A stretch of 18,295 nucleotides of DNA from Actinomycetes bacterium (GCA_021802025.1 JAKABC010000014.1:1-18295); one strand, 5' to 3'. Positions 1 to 7,876 are shown, counted from the first letter of the stretch. Translations and numbers: made by a program. The notes: generated by a model not told the origin, from the letters alone.

Positions 1-325
1 TCGGCGGACGGGGTCCCGTCAGGAGCTCCGCGACCAGGGCCCGGGCGTACCCGTGGCGGCGCTCGGCTCGGGCGACGTAGAGCGCCGCGATGAGGCCCCC
101 GCGGCGCCACGCGAAGCCCACCGGCCCGTCGTCGGCGAGGGCGACGACGAGCTCCCCGGCCGCCAGGGCGTCGCGCAGGGTGGTCGCGTCGTCGCGGCCG
201 GCGCGCAGTTCATCCAAGAGCACCGCCCCCCCGCGGTGCTGTGCGCACTCGCGTGCGGCGTCGGCCCAGAGCCCGGCCAGCGCGACGGCGTCGACCGGGA
301 CCGCGGGGCGGACGTTGACCGACAC
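1..325 (-). CDS. GNAT family N-acetyltransferase, N-terminal part (runs off left edge)
   Basis: Reading the minus strand from a GTG at 325-323 gives 108 codons with no stop up to the window edge, so the C-terminus is missing. The visible part has the pattern of a GNAT acyl-CoA acetyltransferase: an alpha-helical N-terminus, a beta strand (LVVALADDGPVGFAWRR, about residues 59-75), then a strand and the acetyl-CoA pyrophosphate-binding motif A, seen as RRHGYA at residues 89-94 followed by a helix (RALVAELL). The substrate cannot be told from this part. The GTG lies three bases after the stop of the DUF4193 gene, so the two genes are probably co-transcribed and translationally coupled. No clear Shine-Dalgarno sequence precedes the GTG, so the exact start is uncertain; the reading frame itself is well supported. 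Confidence 0.72.
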   Translation of the reverse strand, partial: MSVNVRPAVPVDAVALAGLWADAARECAQHRGGAVLLDELRAGRDDATTLRDALAAGELVVALADDGPVGFAWRRGGLIAALYVARAERRHGYARALVAELLTGPRPP

Positions 326-328
326 CCG

Positions 329-796
329 CTAGACGCAGTCCCGGCAGAGCATGTTCGTGGCGTCCGCCAGCTGGCTCATCTTCTTCAACAGCCGACAGGA
401 GTGGCAGCGGAACTCGTCGTCCTGCTTGGGCAAGATGGCCTCGGTGCTCTCGAGGGTGCCGTCGATCTCGACGACGGTGTCCTCGTCGTCGTCGGGCACC
501 ACCTGGCGCAAGATGGTCTCCGCGAGCACCTCGTCAAGGGCGAGTTCGACGTCGGTGTCGTCGACGAGGTCGTCCTCGTCGTGGACGGGAATCGCGGCCG
601 GACCGGCGCCCTCGTTGGCCTCGTCGACGTCCTCGACGTCCTCGACGTCCTCGACGTCGTCGGCCGGCTCGTCTTCGTCCCCGTCCTCGATCTCGAGGAC
701 ATCGTCGATCTCGTCGGTGACCTCGCCGTCCTCGTCGAAGCCGTCAGCGAGCTCTTCCTCGTCGAACGCGTCCTCGTTCTCTACGTCCTTGGCCAT
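329..796 (-). CDS. DUF4193 family acidic protein with C-terminal zinc ribbon
   Basis: A 155-residue protein. Residues 1-115 are extremely acidic and low in complexity, with a DVED-type repeat at about residues 47-58. The C-terminus is the conserved part: ILPKQDDEFRCHSC followed by LCRDC, giving Cys131, Cys134, Cys151 and Cys154, a probable structural zinc site. This PKQxDEFxCxxC...CRDC signature matches the actinobacterial DUF4193 family, whose function is unknown. The family is usually about 100 residues, so the acidic region is expanded here. The ATG at 796-794 was chosen over an in-frame start at 865 because GAGAGGAC lies four to five bases ahead of it and the extra N-terminus is not family-like. 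The gene lies 116 bases downstream of the ThyX-like gene and three bases upstream of the GNAT gene. A -10-like TACAAT at 825-820 suggests its own promoter. Confidence 0.85.
   Translation of the reverse strand: MAKDVENEDAFDEEELADGFDEDGEVTDEIDDVLEIEDGDEDEPADDVEDVEDVEDVDEANEGAGPAAIPVHDEDDLVDDTDVELALDEVLAETILRQVVPDDDEDTVVEIDGTLESTEAILPKQDDEFRCHSCRLLKKMSQLADATNMLCRDCV
624..658. repeat. Tandem 9-base repeat TCGACGTCC, about 3.9 copies
   Basis: Three complete copies of TCGACGTCC plus eight bases of a fourth lie head to tail inside the DUF4193 gene. On the coding strand they encode the repeated Asp-Val-Glu units. The unit is a multiple of three, so gain or loss of copies would keep the frame. Confidence 0.9.
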
Positions 797-819
797 ATGT
801 CCTCTCTTCAGGCGCAGGC

Positions 820-825
820 ATTGTA
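820..825 (-). promoter_or_regulatory. Candidate -10 box for the DUF4193 gene
   Basis: TACAAT on the minus strand at 825-820 fits the actinobacterial TANNNT -10 pattern. Transcription would start near 813, leaving a leader of about 17 bases that holds the GAGAGGAC ribosome site. No convincing -35 hexamer is seen at the right distance (CGTCAC at 848-843 is poor), so this is tentative. Confidence 0.35.
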
Positions 826-912
826 GGGCCTGGCGCCCCTGCGTGACGTCCATTCCCCGGCCCAATTGGCCGAGCGGTCCGTGCTCCCCTGGTCACCGAC
901 GGAGGGTCGACC

Positions 913-2517
913 CTAGCGGGCCGCCCGGTTGCGTTCAGCGGTCCGTTCGGCCTCGAGTCGCTCCAGGTCGACGTCGGAGTAGTCAACAAAGCGCATGGCC
1001 CGGGCTATCCGGGTGTGTCCGGCCTGGTCGGCGATGAGCCGGCCCATCTCTTGGGCTACCCGGCGGTAGCTGGGGTGACCCTGGGGACCCGAGCGCAGCT
1101 CGATGAGGTGCATCGCCTCGCGCGCGTTCATCTGAATCGCGTAGCGGATCCGAAAGGCCAGCGCTACGCAGTAGGGGGCTTGCTCGGGCAGTTCGGCCGC
1201 CACCGCCTCGTAGAGTTCGCCCGAACGCTCCAGGCTGTGGCGGTAGGGCTCGTCGAGTCCCGCCTCGGCGACGACCTCGGGCACGCCGTAGCCGAGTTCG
1301 ACCCCGAGGTCCTGCCACTCGATGGTGAGCAGTCGGTGGCGCTGGAGGTCGCGGAACGCTCCGTAGTCGCTCACGATCTCGAAGCGGTAGTCGGTGCGCT
1401 CGAACGCCCGACCGGGTCGGTGACGTCGGTTTCGTCGCTCGCCGACGTACGCGTCAAAGAGCGCGTCACGCGCGGCCCCGTCCAGTCGGGCGACCCGCGT
1501 GGTCGCCTCGGCGTGGGTCGCCCGGGAGTGTTCGAAGAGAATCGCCTCGAGGACCCGCTCCTCCCCGTCCGGGTCGAACGAGATGAGGCGCACCGAGTCG
1601 TCCCCCTCGGCGTGGCTCTCCGGGGCCAGACGGGCGACCGCGTCGGCACTCGCGCGCGCCGTCCCCTCGAGGTAGGCCACCCACGCCCCCCCGCGTTCGG
1701 GCACGTCGAGTCGGCGCAGGAACGAGGGGATGACCTTCTCGAGCTCCGCGCGCATCATCTCGGCGTAGTGGCGGGCCTCGGGCAGCGCGCTCGCGCGCAT
1801 GCGCAACAAGAGCGCCTCGTAGGCCTGGCCCGAGGCGTATATCCCGAGGTTGGACAGGGCGCTGGCCGGGAGCAGTCCACGAAGCCCGTCGAGCGCTTTG
1901 GCGCGGATCGCCTGGCGGTAGACGAAGTCGGTGTCCTCGGGGGTCTTGGGGTAGCGCCGCACTAGCCAGTCGGTGAGTCGGGGCAGGAGTTCGCGGTAGG
2001 TGTCGAACATCCGGTCCATCTCGCCCACGTAGCGCGCACCCAAGCGCGACTCGAGCAGGTCGTGGTCGCGGTAGAAGCGGTAGTGGCCGTTGGGCAGTCG
2101 CCGGTCGTAGCCGATGTAACGGGTCGACTGCTCGAGGTAGCTCATCAGCCGGCCGTGCTCGAGGACCTTGGTGAGCAGGTTGCTCGCCTGCTCACAGGCC
2201 AGGTGCACGCCGCCGAGCTGGGCGACCGAGTCGTCGCCGTACTCGACGAAGATGCGCTGGTAGAGCTCGTCGGCGCGCGCGAGGCCAATCGTGGCGTCCA
2301 CCGTGGCGTCGCCGGTGAGGTCGAGGTCGCCCACGAACTCGTCCAAGAAGAGTCGCCGGAGGCTCTTGGAGGAGCGCGAGTAGCGCGCGAAGAGGGCCCC
2401 CTTGACGACTTCGGGCAAGTTGACCAGGGCGAACACCGGACCATCGAGGTTTGTGAAGTAGCGGCGCAGCACCGCGCGCTCGTCCTCGGAGAACTCCTCG
2501 ACGACGTAGGGGTGCAT
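913..2517 (-). CDS. Tandem-duplicated ThyX-like protein (FAD-dependent thymidylate synthase family)
   Basis: A 534-residue protein with two ThyX-like domains; ordinary ThyX has about 220-250 residues and one domain. ThyX makes dTMP from dUMP using FAD, NADPH and methylene-tetrahydrofolate, with the signature RHRxxSxxxxSxR. The N-terminal half carries HGRLMSYLEQSTR (residues 121-133): the SxxxxSxR part is kept (Ser126, Ser131, Arg133) but RHR has become HGR. The C-terminal half carries RHRLLTIEWQDLG (393-405): RHR is kept but the Ser/Ser/Arg part is lost. It also has MNAREAM...ELR (463-475), matching the NxR and LR residues that bind FAD and dUMP in ThyX. Family membership is clear; whether it is an active thymidylate synthase is not. 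The ATG is 12 bases after the helY stop, with no strong ribosome site, suggesting coupled translation. Confidence 0.75.
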   Translation of the reverse strand: MHPYVVEEFSEDERAVLRRYFTNLDGPVFALVNLPEVVKGALFARYSRSSKSLRRLFLDEFVGDLDLTGDATVDATIGLARADELYQRIFVEYGDDSVAQLGGVHLACEQASNLLTKVLEHGRLMSYLEQSTRYIGYDRRLPNGHYRFYRDHDLLESRLGARYVGEMDRMFDTYRELLPRLTDWLVRRYPKTPEDTDFVYRQAIRAKALDGLRGLLPASALSNLGIYASGQAYEALLLRMRASALPEARHYAEMMRAELEKVIPSFLRRLDVPERGGAWVAYLEGTARASADAVARLAPESHAEGDDSVRLISFDPDGEERVLEAILFEHSRATHAEATTRVARLDGAARDALFDAYVGERRNRRHRPGRAFERTDYRFEIVSDYGAFRDLQRHRLLTIEWQDLGVELGYGVPEVVAEAGLDEPYRHSLERSGELYEAVAAELPEQAPYCVALAFRIRYAIQMNAREAMHLIELRSGPQGHPSYRRVAQEMGRLIADQAGHTRIARAMRFVDYSDVDLERLEAERTAERNRAAR

Positions 2518-2529
2518 GGGTTACCGAGA

Positions 2530-4665
2530 CTAGGGCCCGTCGTCTCGGTAGGGGTGGACGCTGGCGGCACCGGCCACCACGCTGCGCACCAGGGCTTCGC
2601 GGGCCTGGGCGGCGGTCCGGGCGAGCGCTCCCAGGTGGCCGAGCCGGGCGATCTGCTCGCAGAGATCGGCCACCTGCTTGGCTTGGCGCACGAAGTCTCC
2701 GGGCGAGGTGTGGCCCAGCTCGGCGTCGGCCAGGTCGAGCACCTTGCCCAGGGCGACGCCCCGCGCCCAGGCGGCGATGACCGTGGCGAAGGCGCCGTCG
2801 GGCTCTTTGGCGTGGGGCACGCCGTGGCGGTCCTCGGCGGCACAGGTGGCGGCGTAGAGCGCCTGCACCTCGCGCAGGCGCTCGGCCATCGCGGTGCGCC
2901 GCACGGGACCGAGCCGGTCGTGGGTCGCACGACGGTTCTTCGAGGCGACGCCCTTGGCGGCACTGTGGGCCCGGGGCGCCCGTCGACCCTCGTAGCTGAA
3001 GCAGCTGAGCACCCCGGCGAGGGGCGCGGCCTCCAGATCGTCGAGCAGCCCGGCCGCGATCGTCTCGGCGATGAGCAGGTCGCACTCGTGGTAGAGCGAA
3101 CGCAGGAGCTGGCCGGACTCGGTCAGGGCCCAGCCCTGGGCGTAACCGAGGTCGCCGAGCACCGCGTGGCGAGCGGCGAGCATCTCGTCGAGCGGACGGC
3201 GGCGCCCGGCGGGTCGGCGCACGTTCTCGAACTGCGCGTAACTGCGGCGCACCACCTCCAGGGCGGTGTCGCGGTCGAAGTGGTCGACCAGGTTGGCGGT
3301 GAGGTTGTAGGTGGGGCGGAACGAGGAGTGCAGGTCGCCCGGCGGCGCCAGGGCCACGCGGGCCACGTCGGCCAGGGAGAGGTCGGTGGCGAAGCAGACG
3401 ACCGCGTGCCCCTCATCGTCGAGCCCGCGGCGCCCGGCGCGACCGGTCATCTGGGAGTACTCGGCGCTCGTGAGGAACTGGCGGCCGGCGTCGGAGTACT
3501 TGGTGAAGCGCTCGATGGCGACCGTGCGGGCCGGCATGTTGATGCCGAGCGCCAGCGTCTCGGTCGCGAAGACGACGGCCAGCAGGTCCTCTTCGAAGCA
3601 GGCCTCCACGATCTCGCGGAAGGCGGGCACCATGCCCGCGTGGTGGCTGGTGATCCCCCGGGTCAGGGCGTCGAGGAACTCCCCGTACTCGAGCGCGGCG
3701 AGGTCCTCGTCGCTGAACTCCGCCAGGCGCGCCTCGGCGATCTCCTCGATGCGTCGGCTCGCCTCGCGAGTGGTGAAGCGCAGCCCGTCGCGGCGCAGCT
3801 GGTGGACGGCGTCGTCGCAGGCCGCGCGCGAGAAGATGAAGACGATCACCGGTAAGAGGTCGTCCGCCTCGAGGGCGCGCATCAGCTCGGAACGCCGCGG
3901 GGCGCGGAAGGGCGGCGGGGGCGCCGAGGAGCGCGGTCCGTGCCAGCGCGGGCCGGGCCGGAACTTACGGGTGGCGCGCAGCGCGTTGTCGACCCGTCGG
4001 GCACTCTCGGCGAGGCGGCCCTCATCGATCAGGTCGAGGACCTCGGCCTGGGTCTGGCCCCGGCGGACCAGGGCGACGTGCTGGTGCAGGGCGATCGGGC
4101 GATCGGTCTCGACGACGACCTCGGTGGCACCGCGCACCTCGCCGAGCCACTCCCCCAGCACCGGGGCGTTGCCGATCGTCGCGGAGAGGGCGACGAAGCG
4201 CACTTCGGGCGGGGTCAGGATGATCACCTCTTCCCAGACCCCGCCGCGGAAGGGGTCCTGGAGGTAGTGGACCTCGTCGAGGACCACGAGGCCGAGATCG
4301 ACCAGTTGATCGGAGTCGGTGAGCAGCATGTTGCGCAGGACCTCGGTCGTCATCACGACGACCGAGGCGTCACGGTTGATCGACACGTCCCCGGTGAGCA
4401 GCCCGACGGCGCTTCTGCCGTAGAGTCGGCCGAGCTCGTGGTACTTCTGATTCGACAGGGCCTTCAACGGGGTGGTGTAGAACGAGCGTCGTTGGCGCGC
4501 CAACTCCTGACCGATGGCGTAGTTGGCGACCAGGGTCTTGCCCGATCCGGTCGGGGCGCTCACGAGAACGGTGGCCCCGGTGTCGAGCGCGTCGAGGGCC
4601 GCGACCTGGAAGTCGTCGAGGCCGAAGCCGAGACCCTCGAGGAAGTGGGTCCGGTAGTCGCTCAC
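2530..4665 (-). CDS. helY: Ski2-like DEVH-box RNA helicase, HelY type
   Basis: A 711-residue superfamily 2 helicase, predicted to be cytoplasmic and to unwind structured RNA during processing or decay. Motifs in order: Gln20 (Q motif), APTGSGKT Walker A (37-44), TTPLKALSNQK motif Ia (64-74), DEVH motif II (130-133), SAT motif III (161-163), a helicase C domain from about 270, SHHAGM (340-345), and QMTGRAGRRG motif VI (405-414). The C-terminus looks like a reduced DSHCT domain. Mycobacterial HelY has about 900 residues, so this copy lacks roughly 200. A Pro/Arg-rich linker lies near residues 235-258. The start is GTG (4665-4663) and overlaps the tatC stop as GTGA, so translation is probably coupled. 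Adjacency to tatC is the same as in mycobacteria. Confidence 0.9.
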   Translation of the reverse strand: MSDYRTHFLEGLGFGLDDFQVAALDALDTGATVLVSAPTGSGKTLVANYAIGQELARQRRSFYTTPLKALSNQKYHELGRLYGRSAVGLLTGDVSINRDASVVVMTTEVLRNMLLTDSDQLVDLGLVVLDEVHYLQDPFRGGVWEEVIILTPPEVRFVALSATIGNAPVLGEWLGEVRGATEVVVETDRPIALHQHVALVRRGQTQAEVLDLIDEGRLAESARRVDNALRATRKFRPGPRWHGPRSSAPPPPFRAPRRSELMRALEADDLLPVIVFIFSRAACDDAVHQLRRDGLRFTTREASRRIEEIAEARLAEFSDEDLAALEYGEFLDALTRGITSHHAGMVPAFREIVEACFEEDLLAVVFATETLALGINMPARTVAIERFTKYSDAGRQFLTSAEYSQMTGRAGRRGLDDEGHAVVCFATDLSLADVARVALAPPGDLHSSFRPTYNLTANLVDHFDRDTALEVVRRSYAQFENVRRPAGRRRPLDEMLAARHAVLGDLGYAQGWALTESGQLLRSLYHECDLLIAETIAAGLLDDLEAAPLAGVLSCFSYEGRRAPRAHSAAKGVASKNRRATHDRLGPVRRTAMAERLREVQALYAATCAAEDRHGVPHAKEPDGAFATVIAAWARGVALGKVLDLADAELGHTSPGDFVRQAKQVADLCEQIARLGHLGALARTAAQAREALVRSVVAGAASVHPYRDDGP

Positions 4666-5390
4666 TTCTTGAGCAGCTTGCCCACGCCGATCGCGAGGAA
4701 GTAGAAGAGGACGAGGGGCACCGCGAGGGCGAGCATCGAGAGGGGGTCGCCGCTCGGGGTGAAGACGGCCGCGGCGACGGTGATCGCGATGACGGCGATC
4801 CGCCAGCCCTTGAGGAGTTGGCGGGGGTTGACGATGTTCACCAGCTCCAGGGCGACCAGCACGACCGGGAAGAGGAAGGTGAGCCCGAAGATGAACATCA
4901 TGAGCAAGAACAGCGAGAGGTACTGGTTCGGGTTGTACTCGGTGATGAGCGTGGATCCACCGATGGCCTTCAAGAAGGCGATGGCGTGGGCGAAGCTGAA
5001 GTACGCGACGATGACGCCGGCGGCGAAGAAGACGATCGACGCCGCGACGAAGGGGACGACGTACTGCTTCTCCTTGGCCTTGAGCCCGGGGGTGACGAAG
5101 CGCCAGGTCTGCCAGAGGATGATCGGCGAGGCCAGGACGAAGCCGGTGAACAGGGCGATCTTCACCCGCAGGGTGAGACCGTCGAGGGGATTGGTGACGA
5201 GGAACTTGCAGTGGTTGGGGGCCGCGGCGCAGTAGGGGTGCTGGAGGATGTCGAGGAGGTGGGGGTAGAAGACGAAGCCGAGGACGCCGATGACAAAGAC
5301 CGCGGTGGCCATGACCATGAAGCGGTAGCGGAGTTCCTTCAGGTGCTCGGCCAGGGTCATGCCACTCTGGGCGCGGCTGTAGCGGGACAC
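4662..5390 (-). CDS. tatC: Sec-independent protein translocase TatC
   Basis: The polytopic membrane subunit of the twin-arginine translocon, which recognises the RR signal peptide of folded substrates. From the GTG start the protein has 242 residues, about the usual length, with six hydrophobic segments. Family signatures seen: EHLKELRYR near the N-terminus (residues 15-23), ASPIILWQTWRFVTPGL followed by a Glu (the conserved SPxxxxQxWxFxxPGLxxxE block), and TPSGDPLSM before the last two helices. The first extracytoplasmic loop has two cysteines (Cys54, Cys61). The GTG at 5390-5388 lies six bases after the tatA stop; an in-frame ATG at 5360-5358 (MTLAEHL) is a plausible alternative giving 232 residues. 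The 3' end overlaps the helY start by four bases. Confidence 0.95.
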   Translation of the reverse strand: MSRYSRAQSGMTLAEHLKELRYRFMVMATAVFVIGVLGFVFYPHLLDILQHPYCAAAPNHCKFLVTNPLDGLTLRVKIALFTGFVLASPIILWQTWRFVTPGLKAKEKQYVVPFVAASIVFFAAGVIVAYFSFAHAIAFLKAIGGSTLITEYNPNQYLSLFLLMMFIFGLTFLFPVVLVALELVNIVNPRQLLKGWRIAVIAITVAAAVFTPSGDPLSMLALAVPLVLFYFLAIGVGKLLKK

Positions 5391-5395
5391 GATGG

Positions 5396-5791
5396 CTAGT
5401 TGAGCGAGGGGTCGGGCGCGCTGCCCCACTCGGCGGCCGAGGGGGGCGGGGGGCTCGGTCGGATGTCGGGTGCGAGCAGGGGCACGTCTTGATCCGGCGC
5501 CGCGGCCGCGGCGGACGACACCGCGGGATCGTCAGGCTCGGGGCTCGCCACCCTATCGGCCAGCTGGTTGAGCAGGCTCACCGGGCTGCGGGCGAGTCGG
5601 GCGATCTCCGAGGCGCTCGGCAGGTCCGGGATCGCCTCGCGGACCTCGGTCTCGACCCGCTGTTGGATGCCCTTGAGCGCGCGCCACCCGGCGCCGAGCC
5701 GCTGGGCCACCTCGGGGAGCTTGTCGGGCCCCATGACCAGCATGATCACCGCCACGATGATCAGGATCTTGATGGGGCTCAGGTCGAACAT
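5396..5791 (-). CDS. tatA: Twin-arginine translocase subunit TatA/TatB
   Basis: A 131-residue protein with one N-terminal membrane helix (about residues 5-20), the hinge GPDKLPE (21-27), and an amphipathic helix containing RLGAGWRALKGIQQ (31-44). That is the TatA/TatB architecture. The rest is a long Pro/Ala-rich tail, probably disordered. The start MFDLSP and the 131-residue length lean towards TatB-like, but actinobacterial genes at this place are named tatA and the sequence alone does not separate the two. It sits directly upstream of tatC and 28 bases downstream of pafA. In mycobacteria pafB and pafC lie between pafA and tatA; here no room is left for them. No strong ribosome site is visible ahead of the ATG. 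Confidence 0.88.
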   Translation of the reverse strand: MFDLSPIKILIIVAVIMLVMGPDKLPEVAQRLGAGWRALKGIQQRVETEVREAIPDLPSASEIARLARSPVSLLNQLADRVASPEPDDPAVSSAAAAAPDQDVPLLAPDIRPSPPPPSAAEWGSAPDPSLN

Positions 5792-5819
5792 GGGGCCATT
5801 GTACGGCCCGGGGCCGGGG

Positions 5820-7190
5820 CTAGGCCCGGCGCTCGAGGCTGGCGAGCAGCTTGGCGAATCGGTCGTCGTGACTCTTGAAGGGGTCCTTCAACAAGACCGT
5901 GCGTTGCATCTCGTCGTTGAGCTTGAGGTGGACCCAGTCGACGGTGTAGTCGCGCCGGTGACGCTTGGCGGCGCGGATGAACGTCCCGCGCATGTGGGCG
6001 CGCGTCGTCGCCGGCGGTGTCGAGGTCGCCTCGAAGACCTGTTCCGGGGTGACCACGGTGCGGACATGACCGCGCGCGGCCCGCCGGTAGAACAGTCCCC
6101 GTTCGACGTTGGTGTCGTGATAGAGCAGGTCAATGAGCCCGATCCGGGGATCGGTCAGATCGACGCCGTGGCGCTCGCGCTCGCGCTCGATGATCTGGAG
6201 CTTGGCGATCCAGTCGACCCGGTCGGCGAGGGCCATGGGGTCGGAGCGGTAGAGCTCGATGACCTCGCGCCATAACCCGACGACCCGGCGCTGGTCATCG
6301 GGCACGTCGTGGCTCTCGACGAAGAGCTGGGCCCGCTCGCAGAGGTCCTCTTGGATCTCGAGCGCCGTAAGGTCGCGTCCGTTGACGAGCTTGACCGGCT
6401 CCTTACTCCACAGGTCGTAGGAGATGTCGCGCAACGCGTTGATCGGTGAGGCCATCTGGTAGTCGCGCAGCACCGTGTGGCGGTCTTCGATCATGGCGAG
6501 CACCACGGCCGCGGTGCCGACCTTGAGGTAGGTCGCGAACTCGTTCATGTTGGAGTCCCCCACGATGACGTGGAGGCGGCGGAACTTCTCGGGATCGGCG
6601 TGGGGTTCGTCCCGGGTATTGATGATCGGCCGGCTGCGGGTGGTGGCCGACGAGATCGACTCCCAGATGTGCTCGGCCCGCTGGCTCATGGCGTAGGTGG
6701 TGCCGCGCGCGTTGGTGACGACCTTGCCGGCCCCGGCGAATATCTGCCGGCTGATCAGGAAGGGGATAAAGACACTCTCGAGCCGGCTCAGGTCCTCGAT
6801 GCGTTCGATGCAGTAGTTCTCGTGGCAGCCGTAGGAGTTGCCGGTGGAGTCGGTGTTGTTCTTGAACAGGTAGATGTCCCCACGGATCCCCTCGTCGGCC
6901 AGCTGGGACTGGGCGTAGCCGACGAGCTCGCGCAAGATGGCTTCACCGGCTTTGTCCTGGGCGACCAGGTCGACGAGGGTGTCGCACTCGGCGGTGGCGT
7001 ACTCGGGGTGCGAGCCGACGTCGAGGTAGAGGCGACTCCCGTTCTCCAAAAAGACGTTCGACGAGCGCCCCCAGGCCACGACCTTGCGGAACAAGAAGCG
7101 AGAGACCTCGTCGGGACTGAGCCGACGTTGGCCGCGTAGTGAGAAAGTGATGCCGTACTCGGTCTCCACGCCGTAGATGCGACGCAGCAT
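5820..7190 (-). CDS. pafA: Pup-protein ligase PafA
   Basis: This enzyme uses ATP to join the C-terminal glutamate side chain of deamidated Pup to lysines of target proteins. The 456 residues match the usual length (about 450). Diagnostic motifs: GVETEYG at 7-13, with a metal-binding Glu; LYLDVGSHPEYAT at 54-66, containing the catalytic Asp57 at the same number as in the mycobacterial enzyme; and NNTDSTGNSYGCHENY, the nucleotide-binding stretch. INTRDEPHAD and RRLHVIVGDSN are also shared with Dop. The absence of a Dop-type insert after the first motif and the V in LDVGSHPEY mark it as PafA rather than Dop. The ATG at 7190 lies two bases after the prcA stop and is preceded by GAGGGG. It is part of the proteasome operon. 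Confidence 0.97.
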   Translation of the reverse strand: MLRRIYGVETEYGITFSLRGQRRLSPDEVSRFLFRKVVAWGRSSNVFLENGSRLYLDVGSHPEYATAECDTLVDLVAQDKAGEAILRELVGYAQSQLADEGIRGDIYLFKNNTDSTGNSYGCHENYCIERIEDLSRLESVFIPFLISRQIFAGAGKVVTNARGTTYAMSQRAEHIWESISSATTRSRPIINTRDEPHADPEKFRRLHVIVGDSNMNEFATYLKVGTAAVVLAMIEDRHTVLRDYQMASPINALRDISYDLWSKEPVKLVNGRDLTALEIQEDLCERAQLFVESHDVPDDQRRVVGLWREVIELYRSDPMALADRVDWIAKLQIIERERERHGVDLTDPRIGLIDLLYHDTNVERGLFYRRAARGHVRTVVTPEQVFEATSTPPATTRAHMRGTFIRAAKRHRRDYTVDWVHLKLNDEMQRTVLLKDPFKSHDDRFAKLLASLERRA

Positions 7191-7192
7191 CT

Positions 7193-7876
7193 CTACCCCT
7201 CGCCCAGCAACTCCGCGATCCGGTCGTCGGCGAGTCGAGTGAAGGTCCGGCGCTCGCCTCGGTCCTCCAGGATGCCCACCTCGAGCTCGGGGATCGGGAT
7301 CGTGCGCTCCGGTCCGGCGAGGGCCGTGACCGCCTGACGCAGGGTGGTGGCGAGGTCGACGACCTCGGGCACGGCGCGGGTGAAGCGCTCGCGGATCACC
7401 TCGGCGTCGCCCCCGATCACCGAGAAGCGCGGCTCATCGGCGATCGTGCCCTCGTAGAGGATGCGAAAGAGCTTCGTGGGGCGCAGCGCGCTGCCCAGCT
7501 GAGCCACGAGGACCTCCACCTCGAGGGGCTTCTGGCCCTCGGTGAACATGTCGCCGAGGTGCTGGGCGTAGTAGTTCGCCAGGGCCCGCGCGTCGACGTC
7601 CTCCCGGGCGTAGGTGAAGCCCATCGAGTCGGCCCAGCGCACCCCGGCCTCGCGGAGCCGGTCGTACTCGTTGTACTTGCCCGCGCCGGCGAAGGCGATC
7701 CGGTCGTAGATCTCCGAGACCTTGTTGAGCGAGGCCGACGGATTCTCGGCCACCATCACGACACCACGGTCGTAGAGGGACGCGACGATCGAGCGACCCC
7801 GGGCGATGCCCTTCTGGGCGAACTCCGCCCGGTCCTTGATGAGCTGTTCGGGCGAGACGTAGAAGTAGTTGCTCAC
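7193..7876 (-). CDS. prcA: 20S proteasome alpha subunit PrcA
   Basis: Forms the outer, gating rings of the 20S core. The 227-residue protein begins YFYVSPEQLIKDRAEFAQKG, the typical actinobacterial PrcA N-terminus that makes the gate and first helix. GIARGRSIV, VAENPSASLNKVSEIYDRI, and AGAGKYNEYDRLR follow, all family-typical. It lacks the catalytic N-terminal threonine of the beta subunit, as expected. The length is a little below the mycobacterial protein because the C-terminal tail is short. The start is GTG (7876-7874), sharing bases with the prcB stop as GTGA. This coupling fits the 1:1 need for alpha and beta subunits. pafA begins two bases after its stop. Confidence 0.97.
   Translation of the reverse strand: MSNYFYVSPEQLIKDRAEFAQKGIARGRSIVASLYDRGVVMVAENPSASLNKVSEIYDRIAFAGAGKYNEYDRLREAGVRWADSMGFTYAREDVDARALANYYAQHLGDMFTEGQKPLEVEVLVAQLGSALRPTKLFRILYEGTIADEPRFSVIGGDAEVIRERFTRAVPEVVDLATTLRQAVTALAGPERTIPIPELEVGILEDRGERRTFTRLADDRIAELLGEG

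Noticed and set aside
858..872. Inverted repeat CGGCC-CAATT-GGCCG between the ThyX-like and DUF4193 genes, considered as a terminator
   Set aside because: The stem has only five pairs and no T-run follows, so it is too weak to call.
2062..3855. A plus-strand open frame of about 600 codons opposite helY and the ThyX-like gene
   Set aside because: Its Val/Gly/Glu/Ala-rich composition mirrors the opposite-strand codons; the helicase motifs on the minus strand show which frame is real.
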